In this document: positions 22,104-29,454 of the stretch, in pieces | How positions within the stretch are numbered: the first letter of the stretch is position 1 | Layout: each line of letters begins with the position of its first letter | NCBI GenBank assembly: GCA_903892335.1 | Contig: CAITID010000163.1 | Location: forward strand, 1 to 35,728 | DNA: 35,728 bases | Direction of reading: 5' to 3' | Origin: an uncultured Actinomycetes bacterium | GTDB lineage: Bacteria > Actinomycetota > Actinomycetes > Nanopelagicales > Nanopelagicaceae | The notes under the pieces: model-generated | Told to the model about the DNA's origin: nothing | Database searches by the model: none | Seen by the model: the letters and a program-made list of their open reading frames with translations, nothing else | Made by a program: the position numbers and the translations under genes

Positions 22104-23518
22104 TCCATAATTATACGGGTAGATATTTCCCCTGGGATCGCATCGACATCCAACCCGGAGGTGGAATCGAAGAACATGCCCGATTCAACAGTGGAATCCA
22201 CGTATAAAGTGGCGGTCAAAAGGTAGTTACCGTTAGGTAGGCGCGAAATCTTGGAATCTGACCCGTTCAAGGTCATTGGGTACCAATTTCCAGCAATTGT
22301 CACAGATGGGCTAGCTGCGTAAGAGGTTCCAGCGCCATCAACTGTGATTGATTGAGAAAGCAAAATATTTATTGAATTAGCACCTGTTGATTGAACATAA
22401 GAGATAAGCACATATCCATCTGGATTGGTTACTGATGATCCAGGAGTTGTGACAATAGATCCAACATTTCCTGATAAGTCAGAGACTGTAAATCCAACCG
22501 GTGTTCCATCTTTAGCTAAACCAGCAAATAAAGTATTTGAAGCTTTAAAGTTAATTGAATTATTCTCAGTTACTACTTTCTGGCTTGATAGTTCCTCATC
22601 CGATGGAGCAACTGATTCTTCAGGAGCAGCCTCAATAGTTGCAGGAGCCTCTTGAGTAAAGTTAGTTACTGAAGGAAGATTATTGAATTCTGCGCCAGTT
22701 ACAGAGTTAAATCCTAAAAACGCAACAATCACGATTAATAATGAAAGTGCAACCTTTGAGGATTTCTTGGCAAGCTCTGCTGCCTTCTTGTAGGTATCAG
22801 ATAAAGCATCTAGCGCAGTAGCGCCAGTCTTTTCATCAATAACCCATTCAGATAAAACTCGAACAAATGAAGCGCGAGCGCGAGTAACAACATGGCGCAC
22901 ATTCGCAGGTGTTGTTCCAATCGCCTTTGCAATCTCTTCGGTTGACCGTCCTTCAACCTCCCACATAACTAATGCAGTGCGTTGTGAAGGTGACAGGCGA
23001 GATAGTGCTTCACGAATAATTGAGGCATCCTCTGCAGCAGCAAGAGTTGCATCCATTGGGATGTGATTTTCTGCTGCGATTTCAGATAAACGCTCTTGGG
23101 TGGTGTCGGCATCAATTGCTACCAAGTTTGGACGTGAACCAGTTGCTCTAATTACGTTTAGGCAAAGGTTGTTCACAGAGGTACGAAGGTAGGCAAGAGC
23201 ACGATCTGCAGTATCTAGTTCAGGTGCTGCCAAGATGAATTTAAGGAAAGCATCTTGTACTACTTCAGCTGCATCTGCATCGCTTCGAAGAATTCGGCGG
23301 GCTTGAGCGATAAGTGATGAGCGGTTTTCAGCGTAGAGTGCGGATAAATCAGAAACAGACCACGCAGCAACAGATGCTGGGGCCTGAGCCTTCTTACGAA
23401 GTGACACTTGATTTCCCGCTTTCAGAGAGACAACGTCTTGCCCTCTACTTAGTAAGACACCTGAAGGGGTCAAATGTTGTCCTCTATTTTGGTAAATCTG
23501 TTGGTCCCTGAGACTCAT
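22043..23518 (-). CDS. Membrane-tethered ECF sigma factor with extracytoplasmic domain
   Basis: A 491-residue fusion. After a basic N-terminus come sigma region 2 (about residues 57-100, with ILRSDADAAEVVQDAFLKFI) and region 4 (about 170-222, SPSQRTALVMWEVEGRSTEEIAKAIG then VRHVVTRARA). Next is one membrane helix (about 255-270, VALSLLIVIVAFLGF), an acidic Pro/Glu/Ser linker, and an outside beta-rich domain of roughly 170 residues with tandem strands. No anti-sigma gene is adjacent, so the fused outer domain may control sigma release. The surface-protein gene follows immediately. The start is ATG at 23518, with an in-frame TTG at 23548 as alternative; no ribosome-binding site is evident for either. 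Confidence 0.8.
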   Translation of the reverse strand: MSLRDQQIYQNRGQHLTPSGVLLSRGQDVVSLKAGNQVSLRKKAQAPASVAAWSVSDLSALYAENRSSLIAQARRILRSDADAAEVVQDAFLKFILAAPELDTADRALAYLRTSVNNLCLNVIRATGSRPNLVAIDADTTQERLSEIAAENHIPMDATLAAAEDASIIREALSRLSPSQRTALVMWEVEGRSTEEIAKAIGTTPANVRHVVTRARASFVRVLSEWVIDEKTGATALDALSDTYKKAAELAKKSSKVALSLLIVIVAFLGFNSVTGAEFNNLPSVTNFTQEAPATIEAAPEESVAPSDEELSSQKVVTENNSINFKASNTLFAGLAKDGTPVGFTVSDLSGNVGSIVTTPGSSVTNPDGYVLISYVQSTGANSINILLSQSITVDGAGTSYAASPSVTIAGNWYPMTLNGSDSKISRLPNGNYLLTATLYVDSTVESGMFFDSTSGLDVDAIPGEISTRIIMDSSKSQILAQAINVSAKGVK

Positions 23519-23548
23519 TTTTCGGGGTTTTTCTCTCGTACGCCCCAA

Positions 23549-23690
23549 TTTTCACATGCCCCAAAATCCCAAAAAGCGGTTTGGCAACTCAACTGCCCTC
23601 CGGCCAGCGGGCCATCCCCTCCCGAATTCCACCTCAATAGCCCGCTCAAGAGCCGAATTTTCCTTAAATTTTTAAATGTTGCCATGCTGA
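23549..23690. other. GC-rich divergent intergenic region
   Basis: A gap between the divergent sigma-factor and oxidoreductase genes. Unlike its surroundings it is GC-rich, with small inverted repeats GGCC-AGCG-GGCC and GGCA-ACTCAAC-TGCC that could be operators, and an A/T-rich end at 23660-23685. No open reading frame or RNA gene is supported. Confidence 0.3.
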
Positions 23691-23696
23691 TACTTT
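23691..23696 (+). promoter_or_regulatory. -10 box of the oxidoreductase pair
   Basis: TACTTT fits TANNNT and is 6 nt (GTGTCG) before the GTG at 23703, which selects that GTG over the one at 23697. Confidence 0.45.
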
Positions 23697-23702
23697 GTGT
23701 CG

Positions 23703-24707
23703 GTGAGAAATCTGTTAATTGGTTGTGGGTCTGTTGGCAAAAAACACCTAAGTAAACTAATTGAACTAGGCCAGAAAATTTGGGTGGTTGACCCAAACGA
23801 AGATGCAAGGCAATTTGCCCTTTCCAGAAGCGATTTAATTTCAGGTGTATTCCCTAGTATTGAAAGCTTTCTTAAAGCAGAGGGCGCTCCCTTTATTAAT
23901 TTAGCTGTAATTGCAAACTGGGGCCCAGACCATTTTTATGCTTTTGAAAAAATAAAAGATTTGAGCCCGCATACGATCATCCTTGAAAAACCAGTAACCT
24001 CTAAACTGTCAGATTTGTATTTGATGAAAACGCATCTGGAAAAGTCTAAGGCATCTATTTTTGTCAATTTTCACTTAAGGTTTGACTCTGGATTTAAACA
24101 ATTGTCGGAATTGTGTGATTCAAGCAAATACGGAACTCCTGCGTTGATTAGTATTGTTGCTGGCGCAAAATGCATATCAACTAATGGAATTCATTGGATC
24201 GACTTTAGTAATCAATTAATTGGGTCTGAGTGGGATAAGATTAACTCAAGCATGTCATCTCAATTAATTAACCCAAGATCAAAAGATTTGAACTTTTATG
24301 AAGGATTCACCAATATAACTTACAAAAACAAATCAAGCACGAATGTTAGTTTCACTAATAACTCATTCATGGACATGCAGATCACTATTGTGTGGAAAAA
24401 TGCAAAAGGTGTGATTGCTAATGGGTTTTTAACAGTTTATGAGGCTGAGTCAGAGATTCCTCACGATCAACCAGTAACGCGCAGTGCTCTCTTTGCAAAA
24501 AAAGTATTTGAGACACCTTTTTCTGTGGATGGATTCAACAACCTATACGCCCAAATAGATGATAAAAAAGGGTTTGTTATGGAGAATGCGCTTGAAGCAA
24601 ATGAGTTATTGATTTTATCCCTCATCGCCTCGAAAACATCGTCACAATTGAGCTATGGCGAGTCAATTCAGGAAGACTTAATAAACTTCGATTGGAAAAT
24701 TTCCTAA
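23703..24707 (+). CDS. Gfo/Idh/MocA-family oxidoreductase (first of pair)
   Basis: A 334-residue NAD(P)-dependent oxidoreductase. The N-terminal Rossmann fold shows NLLIGCGSVGKKHLSKL, followed by VVDPNE, and the family EKP motif appears in IILEKPVTSKL, with Lys as the catalytic candidate. The C-terminal alpha/beta domain is divergent. Substrate is not visible; relatives in surface-sugar clusters oxidise or reduce sugar nucleotides or nonulosonic acid precursors. The next gene is a second member of the same family, starting directly at its stop (TAA then ATG). Base composition is clearly more AT-rich than the core genes, which suggests acquisition. Confidence 0.8.
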   Translation: MRNLLIGCGSVGKKHLSKLIELGQKIWVVDPNEDARQFALSRSDLISGVFPSIESFLKAEGAPFINLAVIANWGPDHFYAFEKIKDLSPHTIILEKPVTSKLSDLYLMKTHLEKSKASIFVNFHLRFDSGFKQLSELCDSSKYGTPALISIVAGAKCISTNGIHWIDFSNQLIGSEWDKINSSMSSQLINPRSKDLNFYEGFTNITYKNKSSTNVSFTNNSFMDMQITIVWKNAKGVIANGFLTVYEAESEIPHDQPVTRSALFAKKVFETPFSVDGFNNLYAQIDDKKGFVMENALEANELLILSLIASKTSSQLSYGESIQEDLINFDWKIS

Positions 24708-25679
24708 ATGAGATTGGGTGTAATTGGTGCAGGAAGAATAGTACCTTTCCATCTAGCTGCCGCAACACAATTAGGTTTTACGTTTGAAGGTATTGTGGCT
24801 CGAGACCATTCACTGAATGCCGAACAAGTAGCATTAGATTACAATTTTAAAAAGTGTCACTCTACATTTTCTAGTTTTATTGATTCGGCAGAGTCATTCG
24901 ATGCCGTCTTAATCGCGAGTGAAGTGTCCTCTTTGTTTAAAATTTTAAAAGATTTATCCGTGCTCAACATTCCGATATTAGTTGAGAAACCAATATTCAC
25001 TGATGTTTCACAGATTAAAGATTTAGAATCAATAACCAATCAAGATAAAATACTAGTGGGTTACAACCGACGTTACTATAAAACTATTCAGCAGCTAAGG
25101 TGGATTATAAGCCAGAACCCTGGCGCCAAAGTCCATTTCAGAATACCAGAACTTTCAGGTATCGAGAATATTACTGACGATATGATTCGAGAGAAATTTC
25201 TAGGAAATACAGTTCATATGATTGATTTGATTCAATTTTGTTTAGGGCCTGACGCTCTTGATGTTGGTAACTTGCTAACTTTGGTGAAAACTTCAGATTT
25301 TGCCCGGTTTAACATTTCAAAAGATGGTCTAAAAACATGCGAAATTATGTTTGGCTATTCCGAAAATTATTCGATTGAGGTATTGGTCGGTGGAAAAAGA
25401 ATTGTTATCAAACCTTTGGAAACGATTACAACTTACACCAATATGGAAGTCCTTCCCCCAGATGAATTAATTCCCTTCAGAAGGTATATTCCTAAACCTA
25501 GTCCGCAAATTTCTGAAACTTTTCATGAGAAGCCGGATCAAAAGCCTGGATTTATTGGTCAATTAACTGAGCTTTCCAATATGACTCGTGGTGGTAGGGA
25601 TCAGATTGGTGCTAATTTGATTGATGCGGCTAATGTTTCAAAATTTGCACTAAATTTCTTGCATAGATTTTTAAAATAA
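24708..25679 (+). CDS. Gfo/Idh/MocA-family oxidoreductase (second of pair)
   Basis: A 323-residue protein with the Rossmann motif GVIGAGRIVPFHLAAATQLG at the N-terminus and the EKP motif in PILVEKPIFTDV. YNRRYYKTIQQLR follows, and NTVHMIDLIQFCLGP holds the conserved His of the family. It shares fold but little sequence with the gene before it, so the pair is not a recent duplication. Zero intergenic distance implies co-translation, perhaps as a two-step oxidation/reduction of one sugar or as a heterodimer. The substrate is unknown. It converges on the polysaccharide gene downstream with 15 bp between the stops. Confidence 0.8.
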   Translation: MRLGVIGAGRIVPFHLAAATQLGFTFEGIVARDHSLNAEQVALDYNFKKCHSTFSSFIDSAESFDAVLIASEVSSLFKILKDLSVLNIPILVEKPIFTDVSQIKDLESITNQDKILVGYNRRYYKTIQQLRWIISQNPGAKVHFRIPELSGIENITDDMIREKFLGNTVHMIDLIQFCLGPDALDVGNLLTLVKTSDFARFNISKDGLKTCEIMFGYSENYSIEVLVGGKRIVIKPLETITTYTNMEVLPPDELIPFRRYIPKPSPQISETFHEKPDQKPGFIGQLTELSNMTRGGRDQIGANLIDAANVSKFALNFLHRFLK

Positions 25680-25694
25680 AACAGAACAAAAAGA

Positions 25695-26936
25695 TTAACT
25701 CTTAAAATTTATTATGGAGAAGATATTCTCTTTTAGCTGAGCGGAATTACCTAAAACTTTTATATCGTTGTAATCATTCGGAATCCAAGTTTTATTTAAT
25801 CCTAAGAAAAAGCTAGGTTTCCTCAATTCTTTAGCTATTAAGACGGGCGAAGTGTAAATTATCCCTAACGTTATATCTGCACCCGAAATTAAATCATAAA
25901 TGTTTACCGCTGGATCAGCAATTTCGATTAATTTATTAGAATGTAGTTCTTTCATTAAATTTAAATATTTTTTTGAATGATTCTTATTGTAATTTCTTTT
26001 TGGCTTTACTAACAGATTTATATTCTTACCTATTTTCTTGCTTATCTCATCACAAGCGGAAATCACTTCTAGCAATGTTGAAATACAGAATTCTTCAGTA
26101 TAAGCTGAGTTAGTTATAAAATGTGGAGTTACATCAAAGTACACCACGGTGGGGAAGTTGAGTCTTGTTGGCTTTGTATCCCTAGGGATAAAAACTATCG
26201 ACCCTTTAACCTCTCGATTAGTAATTCCTTTTTTTTCTAATAATTGGCTCTGGAATTCGTCCCACACATAGTGTTTATCTATAAAGTGATTTAATTCGAA
26301 TTTATTTGAATGTACTTTTGCAGAATTTAATGGAGAACCTAGGGGTTCAGTATTTGTTCCATACCAGAACATTATTTTATTAACTCTAGTATTGTTTTCT
26401 GATTTGAAAGCAGGAGGAAGTCTAAATTCGCTGGATTGTGTTGTAATTAAGAATATGTCAGTCAGCGCACGTCCAAGAAATTCTTGCCAGATTTGCGAAT
26501 CTAGAATTAACTTTTTCCATTCAAATAAGCTCAATGAGTTTGTATTTTGAGTCCAAGTTCTCTTCAGGATTCTCGTATAGATTTTTAATAATCTATTTCT
26601 GTCCATACACCTAAGCAGTACGTGAATAGCGGCATCGTAAGTTACTGACATTTTTTTTCCAAAAAAGATGTATTTGTATCTTCTCACTTCAATCAAACAA
26701 TTTTCTTTACAGGCATCAAATCCAAAACGCTCTTCGTTTAAGAATTCGAACAATTTGTCTGTACTCTTGTTTATTATTGCCTGCTCGCCTGTTAGAGAAA
26801 AAATGAAATACTTGGGGGCTTTTCTGCGTTTTAGGAAAAAAGCTGGAATAAAAAGAAGAATTAAAGTAGCCTGGGTAAGGATGAAAAATACAATTTTTTT
26901 GATGATAATTAGGTATTCTTGGGGCCAGGTTAGCAC
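25695..26936 (-). CDS. Probable surface-carbohydrate transferase-like protein
   Basis: A 413-residue protein I cannot place with certainty. It has a hydrophobic N-terminal helix (about residues 8-33) followed by a basic KRRKAPKY, then a soluble part. The C-terminal third resembles GT-B-type polysaccharide proteins: LLVKPKRNYNKNHSKKY, then IADPAVNIYDLISGADITLGI and SPVLIAKELRKPSFFLG, the order seen in capsule and CDP-glycerol-type transferases. It is extremely AT-rich (for example 9 G or C in bases 25921-25980). The GTG at 26936 has a -10 box TAGAAT 5 nt upstream. The role in surface glycan synthesis is inferred from that resemblance and the neighbours. Confidence 0.6.
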   Translation of the reverse strand: MLTWPQEYLIIIKKIVFFILTQATLILLFIPAFFLKRRKAPKYFIFSLTGEQAIINKSTDKLFEFLNEERFGFDACKENCLIEVRRYKYIFFGKKMSVTYDAAIHVLLRCMDRNRLLKIYTRILKRTWTQNTNSLSLFEWKKLILDSQIWQEFLGRALTDIFLITTQSSEFRLPPAFKSENNTRVNKIMFWYGTNTEPLGSPLNSAKVHSNKFELNHFIDKHYVWDEFQSQLLEKKGITNREVKGSIVFIPRDTKPTRLNFPTVVYFDVTPHFITNSAYTEEFCISTLLEVISACDEISKKIGKNINLLVKPKRNYNKNHSKKYLNLMKELHSNKLIEIADPAVNIYDLISGADITLGIIYTSPVLIAKELRKPSFFLGLNKTWIPNDYNDIKVLGNSAQLKENIFSIINFKS

Positions 26937-26941
26937 GGTCT

Positions 26942-26947
26942 ATTCTA
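26942..26947 (-). promoter_or_regulatory. -10 box of the transferase-like gene
   Basis: TAGAAT on the minus strand, 5 nt (AGACC) before the GTG at 26936, in the 68-bp region divergent from the GNAT gene. Confidence 0.45.
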
Positions 26948-27004
26948 TAAATTTAGTTAAAGTTTCACAAGATTTAAGGTACTTTCTGAATAGGAGAATT
27001 AAAT

Positions 27005-27502
27005 TTGTTTCAAAGTAAAAATCTAGAATTTAGAGAAATAGATCCTGTGACGGATAATTTACAAAATTACTTGGGCTGGATAAAAGATCCTATTTCAAAT
27101 CCTTTTATCCAAGGCGCGAACAGCAATATGACATTGGAGAGATTAGTTGATTATGTCAATAAAAAGAATTCTGCTCAAAATTGTGTTTTGTGGGGAATCT
27201 ATCATCAGCAAAATCATATTGGAAATATAAAGTTTGAACCTATTCGACCTGAATTAGATTTGGCTTGCATTGGAATTCTAATTGGGGAGACGACTTTTCG
27301 CGGACAAGGCTATGGTTCCGAGGCTTTTGGCGCTGCATTGACTTTTTTCAGTGAGAATTATGGCATCACTAACTTTTATTTGGGAGTTGACCCAAATAAC
27401 ATTGCCGCGGTTGAAATGTATAAAAAACAAGGATTCTCTTTCAATCGAGAAATGTCTTTACTTCACGGAAACAATATTATGACTAAATTTAGTAAAAACT
27501 AA
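27005..27502 (+). CDS. GNAT acetyltransferase (RimJ/RimL-like)
   Basis: A 165-residue N-acetyltransferase. The acetyl-CoA loop is TTFRGQGYGSEAFGAAL (around residues 97-113), followed by FYLGVDPNNIAAVEMYKKQGF, typical of GNAT enzymes, and the N-terminus FREIDPVTDN resembles the RimJ/RimL and sugar-acetylating group (such as PseH or WecD relatives). In this context it likely acetylates an amino sugar for a surface glycan. Unlike most genes here it has a Shine-Dalgarno sequence (AGGAG about 8 nt upstream) before a TTG start. It ends the AT-rich island; tRNA-Lys begins 65 bp further on. Confidence 0.82.
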   Translation: MFQSKNLEFREIDPVTDNLQNYLGWIKDPISNPFIQGANSNMTLERLVDYVNKKNSAQNCVLWGIYHQQNHIGNIKFEPIRPELDLACIGILIGETTFRGQGYGSEAFGAALTFFSENYGITNFYLGVDPNNIAAVEMYKKQGFSFNREMSLLHGNNIMTKFSKN

Positions 27503-27566
27503 TTGCTGAAAATTTTAGGTAAAGATCGGGCACCAAGGGCATGTCAATGAGATAATTTGGTTCGAG

Positions 27567-27639
27567 TGGGCCCTGTCGGGATCGAACCGACGACCCACGG
27601 ATTAAAAGTCCGTTGCTCTACCGACTGAGCTAAAGGCCC
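27567..27639 (-). tRNA. tRNA-Lys (TTT)
   Basis: A complete cloverleaf of 73 bases: acceptor GGGCCTT pairing with AGGGCCC (one G-T pair), D-arm GCTCAGTCGGTAGAGC, anticodon loop CTTTTAA with anticodon TTT, and T-arm GTCGGTTCGATCCCGAC. CCA is not encoded. Its 3' end faces the AT-rich island. Confidence 0.97.
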
Positions 27640-27698
27640 CAAATAGAAATGTTTAGCAGATCAAGATTGCAAAGTGTAATGGTAATTTTATAAATAAT

Positions 27699-28658
27699 TT
27701 ACCGAGTCGCAGCCTTAGTCAATCTATCCCGAATAGCCTCCGCTAGCCCAGTTCCCTCTGGGACAACTACTGCCACTTTTTTTAGCCCTTGTTGATCTGC
27801 AGATCTAAGCGCCACATAAAGATCTCTTGCATACTGTTCTACAGAGATTGGAGAAGCCAATCTAATTGCTCCAACCGGGGTTTGAAATTTTGATAGCGCC
27901 AAGAACCCTTCCCCTGGTTCCGCAAATGAATTTAAAAAAACTTTGGCTTTTGGTGCGTAGTGTGAAGCCATTAACCCGGGAGCCTTAACTGCAGATTTTC
28001 CCTCACTTTTATCTGTGTTTTTCTCAAGATTGAGCTCGATCATTTCTTCAGTTATCGCACCTGGGCGGAGGACCTTTGGTACTAATCCGGTGCAATCAAT
28101 AATGGTTGACTCAATACCAATAAGGCAATTATCGCCATCGAGCACCAAATCAGTTTGATCTAAATATTTACCAATCTCCTCAACTACGGCATCTGCTGTG
28201 GTCGGAGAAACCGCACCAAATCTATTCGCACTAGGAGCTGCAACTCCTTGACCGCCTAATTCTTCAAATTTTTTTAATAAGGCAAACGCGACTGGCTGCG
28301 CAGGAACCCTTAAGCCAACATTGTTCTGTCCGCCCGTAATAAAGTCTTTTGCAAGTTCTTTTCTTGGCAAAATTAAAGTCATTGGTCCTGGCCAGAACTC
28401 CCTAGCTAATTTAATTGCATAATCTGGGATATCAGTCGCCCAGTCCTCTAATTTATTAATTGAAGAGATATGCACTATTAATGGATGATCATTTGGCCTT
28501 GCCTTAACAGAGTAAATCCTTGCAACCGCTTTTTCATTTGTTGCATCAGCACCTAACCCATAAACAGTCTCGGTTGGAAACGCCACCAAGTGCCCATCTT
28601 TTAATGCTTTTGCAGCATTTGAAATGGCATCTGTTGTGCAGTTTGAAATGAATTCCAT
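27699..28658 (-). CDS. tsaC: L-threonylcarbamoyladenylate synthase (Sua5 type)
   Basis: A 319-residue enzyme that makes threonylcarbamoyl-AMP for the t6A37 modification of ANN-decoding tRNAs. The YrdC domain (about residues 1-200) begins with GHLVAFPTETVYGLGADA and has the KARPNDHPLIVHI motif with the binding Lys and Arg, and later PSANRFGAVSPT. A linker and a Sua5 C-terminal domain follow, so this is the two-domain Sua5 form rather than short TsaC. I chose ATG 28658 because a -10-like GATGAT (28665-28670) lies 6 nt upstream. A longer reading to 28730 would run into tRNA-Glu and adds no family sequence. Confidence 0.92.
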   Translation of the reverse strand: MEFISNCTTDAISNAAKALKDGHLVAFPTETVYGLGADATNEKAVARIYSVKARPNDHPLIVHISSINKLEDWATDIPDYAIKLAREFWPGPMTLILPRKELAKDFITGGQNNVGLRVPAQPVAFALLKKFEELGGQGVAAPSANRFGAVSPTTADAVVEEIGKYLDQTDLVLDGDNCLIGIESTIIDCTGLVPKVLRPGAITEEMIELNLEKNTDKSEGKSAVKAPGLMASHYAPKAKVFLNSFAEPGEGFLALSKFQTPVGAIRLASPISVEQYARDLYVALRSADQQGLKKVAVVVPEGTGLAEAIRDRLTKAATR

Positions 28659-28722
28659 GCGTAAATCATCCCACTTATCTCGTTTTGAGATGATGTAGAT
28701 GACCGATACCCTTCTCCTTCTG

Positions 28723-28795
28723 GTCCCCATCGTCTAGTGGCCTAGGACGTCGCCCTTTCACGGCGTTAACACGGGTTCAAATCCCGTTGGGGACG
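28723..28795 (+). tRNA. tRNA-Glu (TTC)
   Basis: Acceptor GTCCCCA pairs with TGGGGAC. The anticodon loop CTTTCAC gives anticodon TTC, and the T-arm contains GGGTTCAAATCCC. CCA is not encoded. First of three tandem tRNAs. Confidence 0.97.
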
Positions 28796-28829
28796 CGAGA
28801 GATTGAAAGTGATTTCAATTTCTGCGGTT

Positions 28830-28903
28830 GGCCCAGTAGCGCAGTTGGTTAGCGCGCCGCCCTGTCACGGCGGAGGTCGCGGGTTCAAGTCCCGTCTGGG
28901 TCG
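28830..28903 (+). tRNA. tRNA-Asp (GTC)
   Basis: Acceptor GGCCCAG pairs with CTGGGTC (one G-T pair). The anticodon stem CCGCC/GGCGG encloses loop CTGTCAC, anticodon GTC. The T-arm contains GGGTTCAAGTCCC. CCA is not encoded. Confidence 0.97.
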
Positions 28904-28934
28904 CTAGATCGTTAGCGATTGTTGTAAAGAAATT

Positions 28935-29008
28935 GGCTGAGTAGCTCAGTTGGTATGAGCGAACGACTGAAAATCGTTAGGTCGCCGGTTCGATCCCGGC
29001 CTCAGCCA
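28935..29008 (+). tRNA. tRNA-Phe (GAA)
   Basis: Acceptor GGCTGAG pairs with CTCAGCC. The anticodon stem AACGA/TCGTT encloses loop CTGAAAA, anticodon GAA. The T-arm contains CCGGTTCGATCCCGG. The discriminator A is followed by CCA (29009-29011), so this one may encode its 3' CCA, unlike its neighbours. Confidence 0.97.
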
Positions 29009-29046
29009 CCATTACTTCTATCAAATATTTTTAATTGAGGATGTGG

Positions 29047-29454
29047 ATGAAAGCCAAGATTAAAGATCTGAAGGCCAAGTACTTTGACTGGTCGATGATC
29101 CGATGGGTAATAGTTGGCATAAGCACAACAGCAACTGATTACTTTATTTTCATCTCTCTATACGGCCCAATTGATTCGGTAGTGATAGCGAACTTCATAT
29201 CAGCTTTTGTTGCAACCTCATTAAATTACTATTCACATCATAGGTGGACCTTTAAGAGCGAGCAGGATCATTCAAAATCTGGAGTTAGATACTTTATTAA
29301 TCTAGTTTTTTGGTGGGTAGTAAGCACATTACTAATTAAAGGGTTAATTGAGATTGATTTTGATCCAAAGCTAGCTAAATTAATTCCAATTTTGATAATT
29401 GCACCGATTAATTACTTTGTCTTAAATCACCTGGTATTTAAAAAGAAAAACTAA
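29047..29454 (+). CDS. GtrA-family membrane protein
   Basis: A 135-residue protein with four membrane helices. The family pattern VIVGISTTATDYFIF and FISAFVATSLNYYSHHRWTF is clear. GtrA proteins are proposed to move or flip polyprenyl-phosphate-linked sugars in wall and surface glycan synthesis. The neighbouring WecA-like transferase uses the same lipid carrier, which supports this. The start is ambiguous: ATG 29047 has GAGG 6 nt upstream, while ATG 29041 and TTG 29035 are in frame too. The gene converges on the WecA-like gene with a 4-bp overlap. Confidence 0.85.
   Translation: MKAKIKDLKAKYFDWSMIRWVIVGISTTATDYFIFISLYGPIDSVVIANFISAFVATSLNYYSHHRWTFKSEQDHSKSGVRYFINLVFWWVVSTLLIKGLIEIDFDPKLAKLIPILIIAPINYFVLNHLVFKKKN

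Noticed and set aside
23549..27566. Attachment-site repeat pairing the tRNA-Lys 3' end with the far side of the AT-rich island
   Set aside because: I found no copy of the T-arm/acceptor sequence near 23550-23700 and no integrase gene, so tRNA-targeted integration is not shown.
28659..28730. Longer N-terminus for Sua5 running into tRNA-Glu
   Set aside because: The added residues are not family sequence, the reading overlaps a tRNA gene, and ATG 28658 has a -10-like box at the usual distance.
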